DNA from: Icerya purchasi
Taxonomy: Eukaryota; Arthropoda; Insecta; Hemiptera; Monophlebidae
Reading direction: 5' to 3'
DNA: 64,000 nt
Assembly: GCA_039619475.1 (NCBI GenBank)
Contig: CM077116.1
Span: 455,203,576-455,267,575 of the forward strand
Within the stretch, counting starts at the first letter, position 1. Each line of letters opens with the position of its first letter. Positions 1 to 10,300 of the stretch are shown one piece after another. The position numbers were made by a program, and so were the translations under genes. Under the pieces are notes generated by a model. The model was not told the origin of the DNA. It saw only the letters and a program-made list of their open reading frames with translations, and did not search any database.

Positions 1-327
1 GTTGATTTTTATACAATTCGAGTATTAATCTTCGGTCTCTGAGATCTATATTTGCTTCTTTTAGGCCTCGGAACATAATGCCCCATTTGACATTATCAAA
101 TGCCTTCTCTATGTCGATGAAGGCTAAATACAAGGTTCTATTCTTCTCCATCATTATTTCTATTAATATCCTTAGAGCCAAAATAGCATCCCTTGTTCCT
201 CTATTTCTTCTGAATCCAAATTGATCCTCTGAGATGTTCTCTTCTATTTTTCTTTTTATTCGTTCGTAAATTATTTTAGTTAGAATTTTCTTTATGTGGG
301 GTAGTAGGCTTATAGTGCGATTTTGCT
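1..327 (-). pseudogene. RTE-like LINE reverse transcriptase fragment
   Basis: Read on the minus strand from about 327 down to the window edge, one frame stays open and gives part of a non-LTR reverse transcriptase. The visible motifs are QFGFRRNRGTRDAI and then FIDIEKAFDNV, the latter carrying the first catalytic aspartate of the palm, followed by the WGIMFRGLKEANIDLRDR helix region. It lacks an initiator and enters AT-rich non-coding sequence at its 5' side, and it runs off the window at its 3' side, so its true length is unknown. The motif style fits the RTE group of insect LINEs; a CR1 or related clade is the alternative. It is a partial copy, not a host gene. Confidence 0.8.
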
Positions 328-991
328 CGCATGATTATAATTGTATAATTATAAGTAAACGCGAAAACTCCACAAATGCGTGTGAACGTGCGAGGAGTGG
401 GGATTATTATTATTGAAATAAAGTGCCAAACCGACGGCAATTAATAATATTTGCAACATTCTTTAGTTATTATAAGTACCATTAAACAAATTAATTTAAT
501 CATAAATTTTACTAAAATTACACCATATAAAAGATTATCTTTAAACGAGAAAAAAAAATTTGCAATAACTTTCCAGATACACGCATAATTAGTAATAAAA
601 GTAAAACTTAAACTTTACATAAAAAAGAGCGCCCTAGGAATTAAATATAAATTCTCCGTAAAAAATATTAAACAAACACGAATTAAATTTGTAGACCCCA
701 AATTCCGGTAAATTACATTTGTTAATTATATAATACGGATAATAGATAGTTTTTTTTTTTTTTTTTTTTTTTTTTTTGGGCGTCGAAAATTCAATCCATC
801 GACACGGATAATGTGATCTTATTCATCACAATTTAAATTTAAAGGCAAAAATATTTTGTTTTTTTATAATTTTTTTGGTCGTCTTTTGAGTGATTAGGTA
901 ATTGGTTATAAAGTCGAACTGAATTCTGGAATGATCTTTAACATACTTTCTACAATTCCCTAGTCACCCATTTCTTAAACAGGAACCTAAA
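328..991. other. AT-rich non-coding stretch
   Basis: No gene is visible. The stretch is AT-rich and holds a run of 28 T at 750-777. Confidence 0.6.
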
Positions 992-1012
992 CTAATAATA
1001 ATAATGATAACG

Positions 1013-1057
<45 letters not shown>

Positions 1058-1065
1058 TTAATAAT
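992..1065. repeat. (TAA)n microsatellite
   Basis: Near-perfect TAA/ATA trinucleotide array with a few substitutions. Open frames across it encode only isoleucine runs. It forms the tail of the dispersed repeat that continues to 2050. Confidence 0.95.
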
Positions 1066-1370
1066 CCAAATCCAAATCAAATTTATTATTATTATTATAC
1101 ATATTCCATCTACGCGCAAATTCGCGCGAGCGATGGCTATTATAAACAATAAAAATTTCTTAAACGAAACAATATTAAAAAACTAGAAATAAAGCAAACT
1201 TCCAAAACTATCCATAGATTAATCAAATGTATGATATATGATCAAATATAAAATGAATACTCACCCGCACACGCGGACGCGCACACATAGTGTAAATTAA
1301 GAAGTAATTAAATATTCGGACAACTCTAGATACATATGTGACACAAATGCAGTCAGGCACACATACATAC

Positions 1371-1940
1371 TTTTTTTTTTACCCTGTACCGGTATATATT
1401 CGTACCACAAACAGCGATGTTGGTACATATTATACAGACGAATTTTGGACAACTAGAGTACAGTCCAATCTATCCACCGAAAGACTTGGACATGTAATGA
1501 TTCATCTCTCTCTTACTTATTATATCTAATGAAAAGGAAAATTAGGTAATTAGAATCGCGCATCTCGGTGCCATTTTCTTTTTACTCTCCTGGCTGGATT
1601 TCCCGGCAGAGTGCTTCTATACGTTTTACTGATGTTTTTGGCTTATAGTGACGTGATAATTTGTTGAAAAATTTTTCATACCGTTTTTTATGGGTTTCTT
1701 CGACAAATGGTATCCTTAGATCATTATGCAAGGTCTCGTTAGATACATACTTTGGGATTGCCGTCAAAGTTCGAAAAATCTTAGTCGTTGTATCCGCTGC
1801 AAGTTCGATCTGCTATCACTACCGTACAGCTCAATTCTATATTTCCATATCGGTGCGATATAGGTTAAATATATTTGCCTTCTTAACTTCCGACTTAGTG
1901 GTGAGTAACGACTTAGCAGCGAATATAATGTCCTCATATA
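1371..1940 (-). mobile_element. Jockey-like LINE, 5'-truncated 3' end with poly(A)
   Basis: The minus strand encodes the C-terminal part of a Jockey-type ORF2: LSRKLRRQIYLTYIAPIWKY, GSDSRSNLQRIQRL, then in another frame IPKYVSNETLHNDLRIPFVE and SRHYKPKTSVKRIEALC, so at least one frameshift is present. The coding part ends near 1560, is followed by about 180 bp of 3' UTR, and stops at ten A (T on the plus strand, 1371-1380). The poly(A) is immediately followed by repeat sequence that resumes in the empty-site copy at 39.2 kb. Reverse transcriptase palm and endonuclease are absent, as expected of a 5'-truncated insertion. Confidence 0.85.
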
Positions 1941-2149
1941 AACACACTCGTTGATTACATATATAAAAATATAGAGATACAAAAACTACACTTGCTATCA
2001 TAGTAAATAGTAAAAGAGAAATAAAATAAAACAAATCAAAATTTGACGAACTATTTTTTTTTTTACCTTTATTCTTCTCTCTCTTCTCTTTTTGTTTTCC
2101 CTTATCTGTGCCTATAGTTAAGGTAATAAGTATGATACAAGAATTTTAC

Positions 2150-3905
2150 GGGGCTTTTTATAATTTTTCAAATACAAAAAGTTTCGGACGCATATAAATA
2201 GGTTTATTTCGAATATGGTATTTATTAATATTTGGTAATACTGCTAACTCCTCACTCGCTGACATAGTAATACCCTGAGCAACAGAGATGTTAAATTTTG
2301 TTCTATTCTTAAGAACAAACATAAGTGTAGTTGCAATTCATAAAGTTCTGAAACATGTAAAATATTATAGTCTACAACTGTGTCTAGATTTCTATCAAGT
2401 AACCTTATAACATTTTTCTGCAGTTATATCAGATGTTTTAAATGATAATCAGCAGCTTTGTGCACCAATGCATGATCCCATAGCTTAATATCGGTTAATA
2501 TAATGCAGTATAAAATTTACAGAGGTGTATGGTATTAAAAAATTTTCTTAGATAATAAAATATGTAATTGAATTTTCTAATTTTTGTTGCAAGATAAATT
2601 GGATGTTTATCCCAGAACAGTTTACAGTCTAGTTGAACATCCAGATATTTTATCTCATAAACTTTATCCAGGGTAGTCCCAAAAAATTTCAAAATCGTTC
2701 CATTTAAATTGCGGTATGTGACTATGAATAATGAATTTAGTTTTATTCAGATTAATAAACAGTTGGTTAAAGTGTAACCAGTTTTTGATTTTCTTCAAGT
2801 CAAAAGATCCTGAAGAATAACCTGTTTGCGTGAGTTTACCGTAAGCACTCATCTGCGTAACAAAACATTTTCCCATATGCATCTAAATTACATAAGTCGA
2901 TAATATAGACTAGAAATAGAAGGGGCCCCAATATGCTTCCTGAGGTACTGCGTAAAGTTGATTAACATAGTCACTTTTTATATTATTAATTTTAGTGCGA
3001 TACAATTTGTCCGTTAAGTGTGATTGTAAAATGTTACGATTAACCGCGTCAAACATTTTTTTAAAATCCAAATAAACTGCTGCAACCGAACCACCCATTT
3101 CCAAATTGGATGCAATAAGTGAAATATGATCGAGAAGCGCGTCATCTGTACAACGTTCAGGAAGGAAACTATACTGATTTTTGGATAAAAAAAGTTACTA
3201 TTTAATATAAGGACGTTTAATACATTTTTCAAATATTTTAGATGTGGTAGAAAGAATACATATTGGCCTGTAATTAGAAATATTAGTACAATCGCCATTT
3301 TTAAAAACGGGCGTAATTATACCAAATTTTAAAACTACTGGAAATCTTCCAACTTGAATGGATGTATTAAATAAATAGTTTAAGTGTTTTACAAAAAAGT
3401 ATAAATTTTCCTTTATTAACGAAGTAGAAATTCCGTCATATCCGAAAGAGGACTTATTAGGCGTTGACATTATTCCAAGCCTAACTTCATCGTAAGAGAA
3501 ATCAATAAATCCAAAAGAGTTAAGGCTTGTAGTTTCTTTCGCTGGAATGTAATTAGAAGTATCCGTGTTATCAATCATATCTTTCACAACATTGCTATAA
3601 TAGTTATTGTAATCAGCGATCAATTTTTCGTTACCGCACACATTCATTTTTAAGCCGTTAAATTCTCACAGCTCTCTAATAATTTAGTATAATAATTTAT
3701 TTTTGCTTTCCTCAATAATCCTTGCAAAATTCTGGATATTTCTTTAAACTGGAATTTCAAACAGGGCCGTTAGTAGGATAACGCTTAGTCAATATGTATA
3801 CTCTATTTTTTTCATGAGAAACCTGGGCTAACTTATCTGTAATCCAAGGTGATCTTTTACGAATTTTTCTAGTATGCATTTTACATTTTGACTTCTCTAC
3901 GATAA
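2150..3905 (-). pseudogene. CR1-group LINE ORF2 remnant
   Basis: The minus strand carries a decayed LINE ORF2 split over several frames. In order: a linker with RKIRKRSPWITDKLAQ (near 3870), an open block 3647-3198 with FKNGDCTNISNYRP and CILSTTSKIFEKCI (reverse transcriptase motifs), then AVYLDFKKMFDAVNRNIL (3030-3085, first catalytic Asp region), YLDVQLDCKLFWDKH (near 2610) and a C-terminal stretch with LHVSELYELQLHLCLFL (near 2350). The YxDD box is not recognisable. The same family recurs on the plus strand at 44330-46065, where WITDELIELS and NYRPVCLLSTFSKNFEKCI align. Several frameshifts and stops make it inactive. Confidence 0.85.
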
Positions 3906-4390
3906 TTTTGAATAATAATAATAATAATGATAATTCGGAATAATACTATTAAACTTTTATTGTAAATATGTGACAAAAATAAAATGCATTCGAATAAAAT
4001 CTAAAATAGATGTTATCGAGCAATTCTAGAAAAAAAATTGAGAAAAGTGAAAATTTAGAATGTCATTTTTAAATCGGAATTTGTATAAAATGGAAAAAAA
4101 GGAAAGCAAGCACTATACTTAAGAAAAGAAAAAAAAAAATCCTTAAAAAGTCGTTCATCTACTAGTACGAAGGAGTACAATATTTTTACAAATGGCTAAA
4201 TTACGGATCTTTTTTTTTTTTTTTTTTTTTTCGGCCTGGAGAAAAACATGCATAAGGCCAAAAAATTATAGAATATTATGCGCATGCGTAAAACGCTCGA
4301 TATTGACATTATTATTGTTAAATAAAAAAGGAAAAAAACCGGTAATGATAATAAGTAGTTTTATTGTTACTAATTCGGATGTTGTATCGT
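3906..4390 (+). other. AT-rich intron sequence before the BTB exon
   Basis: No gene is seen. It contains a T tract at 4210-4231 and A-rich runs. It is the 3' end of an intron if the downstream splice acceptor is used. Confidence 0.55.
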
Positions 4391-4395
4391 TTCAG
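4391..4395 (+). other. Splice acceptor of the BTB exon
   Basis: TTCAG preceded by the pyrimidine-rich stretch GTTGTATCGTTTCAG. It leaves only 13 nt of 5' UTR (4396-4408) before the ATG, so at least one upstream non-coding exon is expected. Confidence 0.75.
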
Positions 4396-4408
4396 GGTGA
4401 TCACAGAC

Positions 4409-5146
4409 ATGGGAAGTGACCATTACTGTCTTAGGTGGAATAATCATCAAAATAATTTATTGGGTGTATTCAGCCAATTACTTCAAGAAGAGAGTTTAGT
4501 TGATGTTACTCTTGCTTGTTCAGAGGGACATTCGATTCGAGCCCATAAAGTCGTCCTATCCGCCTGCTCGTCCTATTTTCAGTCGTTGTTCCTCGATCAT
4601 CCTAGCCGGCATCCGATCATCATCTTAAAAGACGTTTGCTTCAACGAACTTCGTACCCTAATCGAATTTATGTACCGCGGTGAAGTGAATATCGAGTACT
4701 GCCGACTTCCGACCTTACTGAAGACCGCTGAAAGTTTACAAGTAAAAGGTTTGGCCGAGATGACGCACTTGCCGCCGAATTTGTCGCCTGAAATGCCTCC
4801 AGGTAACAATCAGCCGCCTCCGGTCAGTGCCCATAAGGAGGCCATCTCTTTGGTTACCCGTCCGCGTCGCTCTCACAGCAGCGACGACTCGCTCGAAAAC
4901 GACAGCGGAGCCGGCTGCGCTATCAGATCGCGACCGTCGTCCATAATTAAGTCAGTTCCACCGGCCAGACTACCGTCAGTTCCAACGCCCGTAGAGGATA
5001 GAAGCGTATCGCCAGATCCGGCTGAACTAGAAGCTGAAGCCGATCTAGAAGACGACGCGTCCTCCGATCGAAGCATCCGGCAGACCGACGATCATTCCGA
5101 TAGACCTTTCCATCCCTTCATAGATCCGGTGCAAGATGCTCCACTA
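4409..5146 (+). CDS. mamo: BTB/POZ transcription factor, N-terminal exon (mamo-like)
   Basis: This exon encodes 246 residues in phase 0, starting MGSDHYCLRWNNHQNNLLGV. Residues about 5-118 are a BTB/POZ dimerisation domain of the insect BTB-zinc-finger type: CLRWNNHQ, LVDVTLACSEGHSIRAHKVV, LSACSSYFQSLF, HPIIILKDV, EFMYRGEVN and LLKTAESLQVKGLAEMT are all present. Residues 120-246 are a linker rich in Pro, Ser and acidic residues, with a basic RPRRSHSS near 152-159. The ATG at 4409 is chosen because it lies just behind a good splice acceptor and starts exactly where the family starts. Such proteins act in the nucleus, with C2H2 zinc fingers on later exons; none was found in this window. The SEG insertion after VTLAC and the MGS(D/E)HYCLRWNNHQ start fit mamo from memory. 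The BTB call is firm; the mamo assignment is tentative (about 55 percent), with lola, ttk or broad relatives as alternatives. Confidence 0.92.
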
Positions 5147-5152
5147 GTAAGT
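5147..5152 (+). other. Splice donor of the BTB exon
   Basis: CTA|GTAAGT is a perfect consensus donor that ends the exon between codons. The frame stays open past it to a stop ending at 5275, adding 42 residues with a lysine-rich cluster. That is more likely intron read-through than a real C terminus. Confidence 0.8.
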
Positions 5153-8058
5153 AATATCATTCGCCTCTATTACTGCTTTTACTCAGAACGTTTCGTTAGC
5201 AAAAAAAAGACGAAAAAAAAAAAACGAAAGAAGCAACGGTCGCAATACTCTTTTACCTACACCTTCCTTGTATAGAAATGCGGGGTTCTTCTTTTTGCCA
5301 CTTTCTGATTTGTTCACTTGTGCGAGCCTTCCTTTTTCTTTTTGTAATACCATCCTGTTTTCCTCACATCCTTTTTCTCGTTTTTCTTCTTTCCTTCCTA
5401 CAAGTGTGATATTTTTTACAAATTTCCTGTTTTCAGCTGACCGAATTTTTCCTGTTAATGTTAGGATTTTTCATCTTTTCACTATCATTCTCCCGTGGGT
5501 ATACCGAAGTCGTTATTAGTCCTTTTTTCCCAATTCAGATCTCAGTGCGGCAAAACAAACGTCGAAGTGTTGAGCAACTTTTTACCTTTTTACGTTTAAA
5601 AAACTGGCGCTTCTCCCTTTCCGACGATCAAAGTTTACTCGCTATGTGTTGCTATTTTCAACCGGGTTTTCCATGACCCGTTTTGGGTTCCATAGCTTTC
5701 TCTCGCTACAATAGTAGTCTCAATCTCTATCTCAACTCCTAAAATAATAATTAACGGTATGCTCTAGCGTTTTGTTTTGTCCTCGCGTTTTTCCTCTTTT
5801 TGAATAATTTTTATGCATTATTGGAAACGTCAACCGAAAGCAACGAGCCAACGACTTAAAGGTGTGTTAAAAATGAGAGAAAAGATTTAATTTTAATACG
5901 AATAGAAATAGAGGAAACGAAAGCGAATAGAATGAGGGAAGTACAGAAAGATATGTCACGCAGTGTTTAATAGCAAAAAGAGTAGTAGAGAATTCAGCTG
6001 AGCGAGAGAAGAGGGCATTCGAAAAAAGAAGAGTCCGTCGGCGTCGCGAATGCAAAATTACAATTTGAAGAAGGACACGCCGTAGGAAGATGATGAAACA
6101 GTATAGAAAAAGAGAATATCGATTAAGACGGAGAGGCGTATTATAGAGATGGCACGAGGCTAAGAGATCGGGAGAAACGGAAACTAAGGCTGTATTCCGT
6201 TTTGTCGTTTGCGTTTTTCATACTTTTATTGGCATCAGAAATTATAAATTATAAATTAGAAAGTGGCCAATTTAAAATCATGGAAGCCCGTTCACGCAGT
6301 TATATTGTTTCATCGGGATCAGCCATTTCTGCACACTCTATCTCCGTTACAGCTTGTTCATTGACTAGGCACTCTGTACACATAGTTCGACAGTTGACGG
6401 AAACAGGAATTTCTAGTGTTCGTGCTTCTGTGTGCATGTATGGCGACGTCGATAGTGTTGGAATTTTAAAGCAAACTCCGATTCGTTTTTCGGAAAATCT
6501 TATTCTCAGTTACAGGGGAAGCCCAGCGAATAAGCTTCATTGAAATTCGTGTCTGTTAGTTAATAGGCGGTTATTAGCAAAATTGCTGCAATTAAAAAAT
6601 CAGGTACGTACGTCAACAGAAAAGGCTGCAGCAAGTGTACCTCTATATAGGACGTTTCGATGCCAGTTGCCTCGCTAGTTCTGTAGGTGAAAAGGAATGC
6701 AGATTATTAATTCTAATATGTAACTTATCCGGCTTTGCACTTTTAGCCGTTAATCTGTTTTTTGGGGGTTTTTTTTCTTATCACTGTCTAGATATTTTGG
6801 GTAAAAGGTGGGTTAAAGTTGTGTACAGTTGACAGTAGACACAGAAAAGATTAGGGAATGTTATAAAAAAAAGTAGAAATGACAAAAAAAAAGAACGTGT
6901 AGAAAAAACACTAAAAGTGGCTGAAGCCGACCAAGTTTCCGAGAAAATAACGATTCTAAATGAATAATTAGGTTACAGTTTTGTACAGTAGATATGGCTG
7001 CCAGAAAAGACTTAGGAATGCTGCAGAACTAGAAAAAAAGAAAAAAAGAATAGCGCGGAAACGCTTCACGGAGCCAATCAAGTTCTATACGGAAAGAAAA
7101 TGGAAGGTCCGCTCAGTAAAAATGAATATCGTCGAAATTGGAAAATTTGGAATTTTACGTTGTTGTTTTTTTTTTTATTAGATTTTTGAACGAGACATCC
7201 AGTTTTAAAATCGATCTCATTTTAAACTTCATTTTCAACATTTCACTGTTTTAAGAAAAGAAGAAAAATATAAAATTACCGGCGCAATACAATGTTGAGT
7301 TAAAAAAAATTTTTCGTCGCTGCCGAAGATTTCCCGTTATAAAATTGACTTCTTCATTATATTGATTAGAAAAACAGAAAATCGCTATAAAAATAAAAAA
7401 AAACACCAAAGAAAGAAAATAAAGACCCCGTTTTTTATTTGTTTTCTGCGAAATTACTACTTAATGTTCTACTAGAATGGGGGGGGGGACATTTAACCTA
7501 ATTCTATTCAGACTTTTTGGAAGCCGAGATAAAAAATGTAAAACACTTCTTTTTTTCTCTCGAAATTTCTAATGTAGCTAAATGTAAATCACGTTTTGCG
7601 CGCAAAAAATTACCGATAATAATAACACTTTTAGTTGTAAAAATATTTGTGGAACTGGATTCAAACTCTTCCAAAACATTCGTTTAGGTACATGAATGCG
7701 CGCGCATTCGGCCTGGACCGAGCAAAGCAGGGTTGCGTTGGACGACTACTGCTTGTTCGATTTCCAACCGTCGGGGGCGTTGCCACGCGAAAACGTTCAC
7801 GATATTTAGTTTGGCCGTAAAAGCTTACGGTTCATAACGCTCCATATTTGTAATCATAGACGAAACGTTACAAACAGAGTCGAATAATAGCCAAGATGAA
7901 TCTTGTTGAACTAATGAAACGAAACACCTTAATAACGGTATTTGTTGTTAAAAAATCTGTTCACATTTCTTTGAAACATGAAATACTTAAAATTAATCAT
8001 ACTTCTCTTCCATTTCCGTACTTGTTATATGCATGGTGATAAACGGGGAAATGTGCTT
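5153..8058 (+). other. Intron-like sequence, no gene recognised
   Basis: Pyrimidine-rich sequence (5270-5520) gives way to a purine-rich block (5860-6190). Short open frames here have no recognisable domain. A GC-richer patch lies at 7690-7800 and a run of nine G at about 7480. Nothing supports an exon. Confidence 0.5.
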
Positions 8059-8176
<118 letters not shown>

Positions 8177-8565
8177 GTAAACAAAGCAAAAAATAATAAA
8201 ATGTTTTTCGTTGTAACAGACTACATATTCGTGGTTATTATGTACGTAGTTTATTACTGCGAATTGTGTTGTCGGTTCATCGAACAATCACTTTTCATCA
8301 AAGTTGCAAATTTCATTATGAATTAAATTTTTTGATTCGCCGAAATCACTGCTAAAACTATTAAAAGTCTTTCTCCAGTCATCTCGTATTCCTTAAAAAT
8401 GTTTTTGTCCGTTTAAGAGTTGAAAAAAGGTGTCGTATTCAACAGTGTTAAAACACGGGTATAGTTACGATAATTTGACAATAATCTAATATCGATTCAT
8501 TAAAAAAGTAAATCATATTCCGAAAACAAGTAAGCATAGTTAATCAATCAACAACGGATTGAAAG

Positions 8566-8823
8566 CGCGGTAGCTTATGACTACCAAACCGGAGGTGTCA
8601 TAGGTTATCGAGACTTGTCTCTTTCCGGATCGAAGTCGCTCCCAGGTTTACGCAGCCTAAAATAATTGGGTACCAGAGAAATCTGGGAAGGCAAAGGCGG
8701 ATCCCAAGTAAAAAGGAACTGGCCCCGGTATTCTCATCAGATCCACTAGGCTTAGTACCATTATGAAAAGCTTAACTTCACAATCCCCGACGCCCTGTCA
8801 AGGGTATGGGACTTACTTTTAGA
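8566..8823 (+). mobile_element. tRNA-derived SINE, family 2, copy 1
   Basis: It aligns along its whole length with the copy at 58152-58415. Shared blocks include GACTACCAA, CGAGACTTGTCTC, GTACCAGAGAAATCTGGGAA, GGCTTAGTAC, CTTAACTTCACAAT and GACGCCCTGTCAAGGGTATG. The tRNA-like head (A box near 8570, B box near 8615) is more decayed than in the 58 kb copy. Transcription would be by RNA polymerase III when young. Confidence 0.85.
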
Positions 8824-9559
8824 TAAAATTAAAAGAGCGGTTTATTCGAACGTTGATTTAGGGAATTTTAATATTTACTAAATTACCGACTCCTAAATGG
8901 CCTTCACATGATTGCACCGCATACTTGACTAGAAGTAGGAAAATAACAGAACTTGTATGTTCCCTTCTGCGATCATCGCCTTTCCGCGTTTACTTATAAT
9001 TTAGTCAACTTACGGCTTCATTTAAATCAGTTTTAAAAGTAGACTTTCGAATTTCCGATACCAGCACCTCGAAAAGGTTTTATATACATCGTTCAGCGAG
9101 CTGTACAACATTATAAAACTGATGGAATAGTGTGTCTACGCGCCAAAAAATTCTATGAAATACTACACTAAACCGAAATGAAAAATCGGAATATTTTAAA
9201 GTGTTTACTGAAGGTCTCCTTGCATACAACTCTGTTTTATCATATTTTTCTTCTAGCGGTTGTAAAAAAAAAAAAACCCATTCTAAAAAGAAGAGGGAGG
9301 GTTCTCATGAATTCCATTTACAGTCCGGACATATTATAATTCCAGCGTTGTTAGCAAGCCGTTGGCAGTTTCTGTTGCACGATTTCTTCTAGTGTATCAC
9401 ACATCTGTGAGTTGAACTTGAAAAAAAAAGATTAGGATTTCGACTGGTAACTTTATATAATATAAAATTTAACCGATGAGCGCTGCAAATGAGGAACAGG
9501 CATCAGCCGTGAGGCGGACCAGCTTTCTACGTGACAGCTAGAGCATGGTCATGTACATT
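8824..9559. other. No gene recognised
   Basis: AT-rich sequence with short A runs; I see no coding or repeat structure beyond that. Confidence 0.5.
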
Positions 9560-10300
9560 GTGGGAGACTGCTGTTCTAAAATCGATACTAGTTGCACTAT
9601 TTTCACGAAATTTTGAAACAAGTTCGTACAAAACCGTCATCTCTCGGCAACCGAAGTTTTGGAACAATCGGATTCTTTGTAGCAGCGCATTAGCGTCTCT
9701 TGGTACACGCGGTCACAATTGTCGCAGCCGTTTGAATCGCTTCAATTGAATGGGGTAGTCTCTGTTTCAACTCAATTTTCAACTTTGGGGTTAATAGAAA
9801 AAATAGTCTTCCAGACTTGTTCTTAATAATTCGTTGAACGATGCTTCTGTTTGGAATACTTAGCTCTTCTACCAACCGGCAGCCTTCGATGTTCTTTCAA
9901 AACAGCTGCGACGCGAGCGATGTTTTCATCCGTTTTCGCTGTGCACGCGTCTTTCTTTGTCTTCAATCGACTCTCTAGCGGACGAAAATTTGTTATATCA
10001 AGGAAACATGCCAGTACGAGACTTTACGGACTCCGCGAGTAAGCTATCTTTGACGTTTCGAATGTTTAGCGTAGCATTTTTTAAAGTGAAACAAAATGTT
10101 GTTTCAAATGTTTTTCCATATTAAAATTGTGACCGCGTATCCAAGAGACGCTTGCATGAACTGTTACTACACACTGCTACAAATTTAATTCGACTGTTCC
10201 GAAACTTTGGTCGCCGAGAGATGAGGGTTGTACGAACTAGTTCTCAAAATTTCATGAAGATGGCGCGAGTAATATTGATTTTAGAAAGGCAGTCCTACAC
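9560..10300 (-). mobile_element. Tc1/mariner-like element with long inverted repeats and deleted transposase
   Basis: The ends 9560-9721 and 10125-10300 are inverted copies of about 165-175 bp (roughly 75 percent identical by eye), sharing TTCTAAAATC, GAAATTTTGA, TTCGTACAA, CATCTCTCGG and GCGTCTCTTGG. The minus strand between them encodes KTDENIARVAAVLKEH, then after one frameshift VEELSIPNRSIVQRIIKNK, a helix-turn-helix typical of Tc1/mariner transposases, and then passes directly into LKIELKQRLPHSIEAIQ, which looks like the C-terminal tail of the same enzyme. The catalytic DDE/D core between them is missing, so this is a non-autonomous deletion derivative. Exact outer ends and target duplication are not clear. 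Confidence 0.7.

Larger units (their letters stand above)
992..2050 (-). repeat. Dispersed repeat, copy 1 (interrupted)
   Basis: On the minus strand, segments 2050-1941, 1370-1250 and 1240-1040 match, in the same order, the plus-strand sequence at 39142-39640. Shared landmarks are GTCAAATTTTGATTT, GTATCTCTA, ATGTAATCAACGAG, CATATGTATCT, ATATTTAATTAC, GCCATCGCTCG and CGCGTAGATGGAATATG, ending in TAA repeats. Identity looks about 75-80 percent by eye. The 570 bp between the first and second segment is absent from the other copy and is a LINE insertion. The family identity is unknown; an AT-rich tail ending in a trinucleotide repeat suggests a retroelement 3' end. Confidence 0.75.

Noticed and set aside
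964..1186. Isoleucine-rich small proteins on both strands
   Set aside because: They are translations of a TAA microsatellite.
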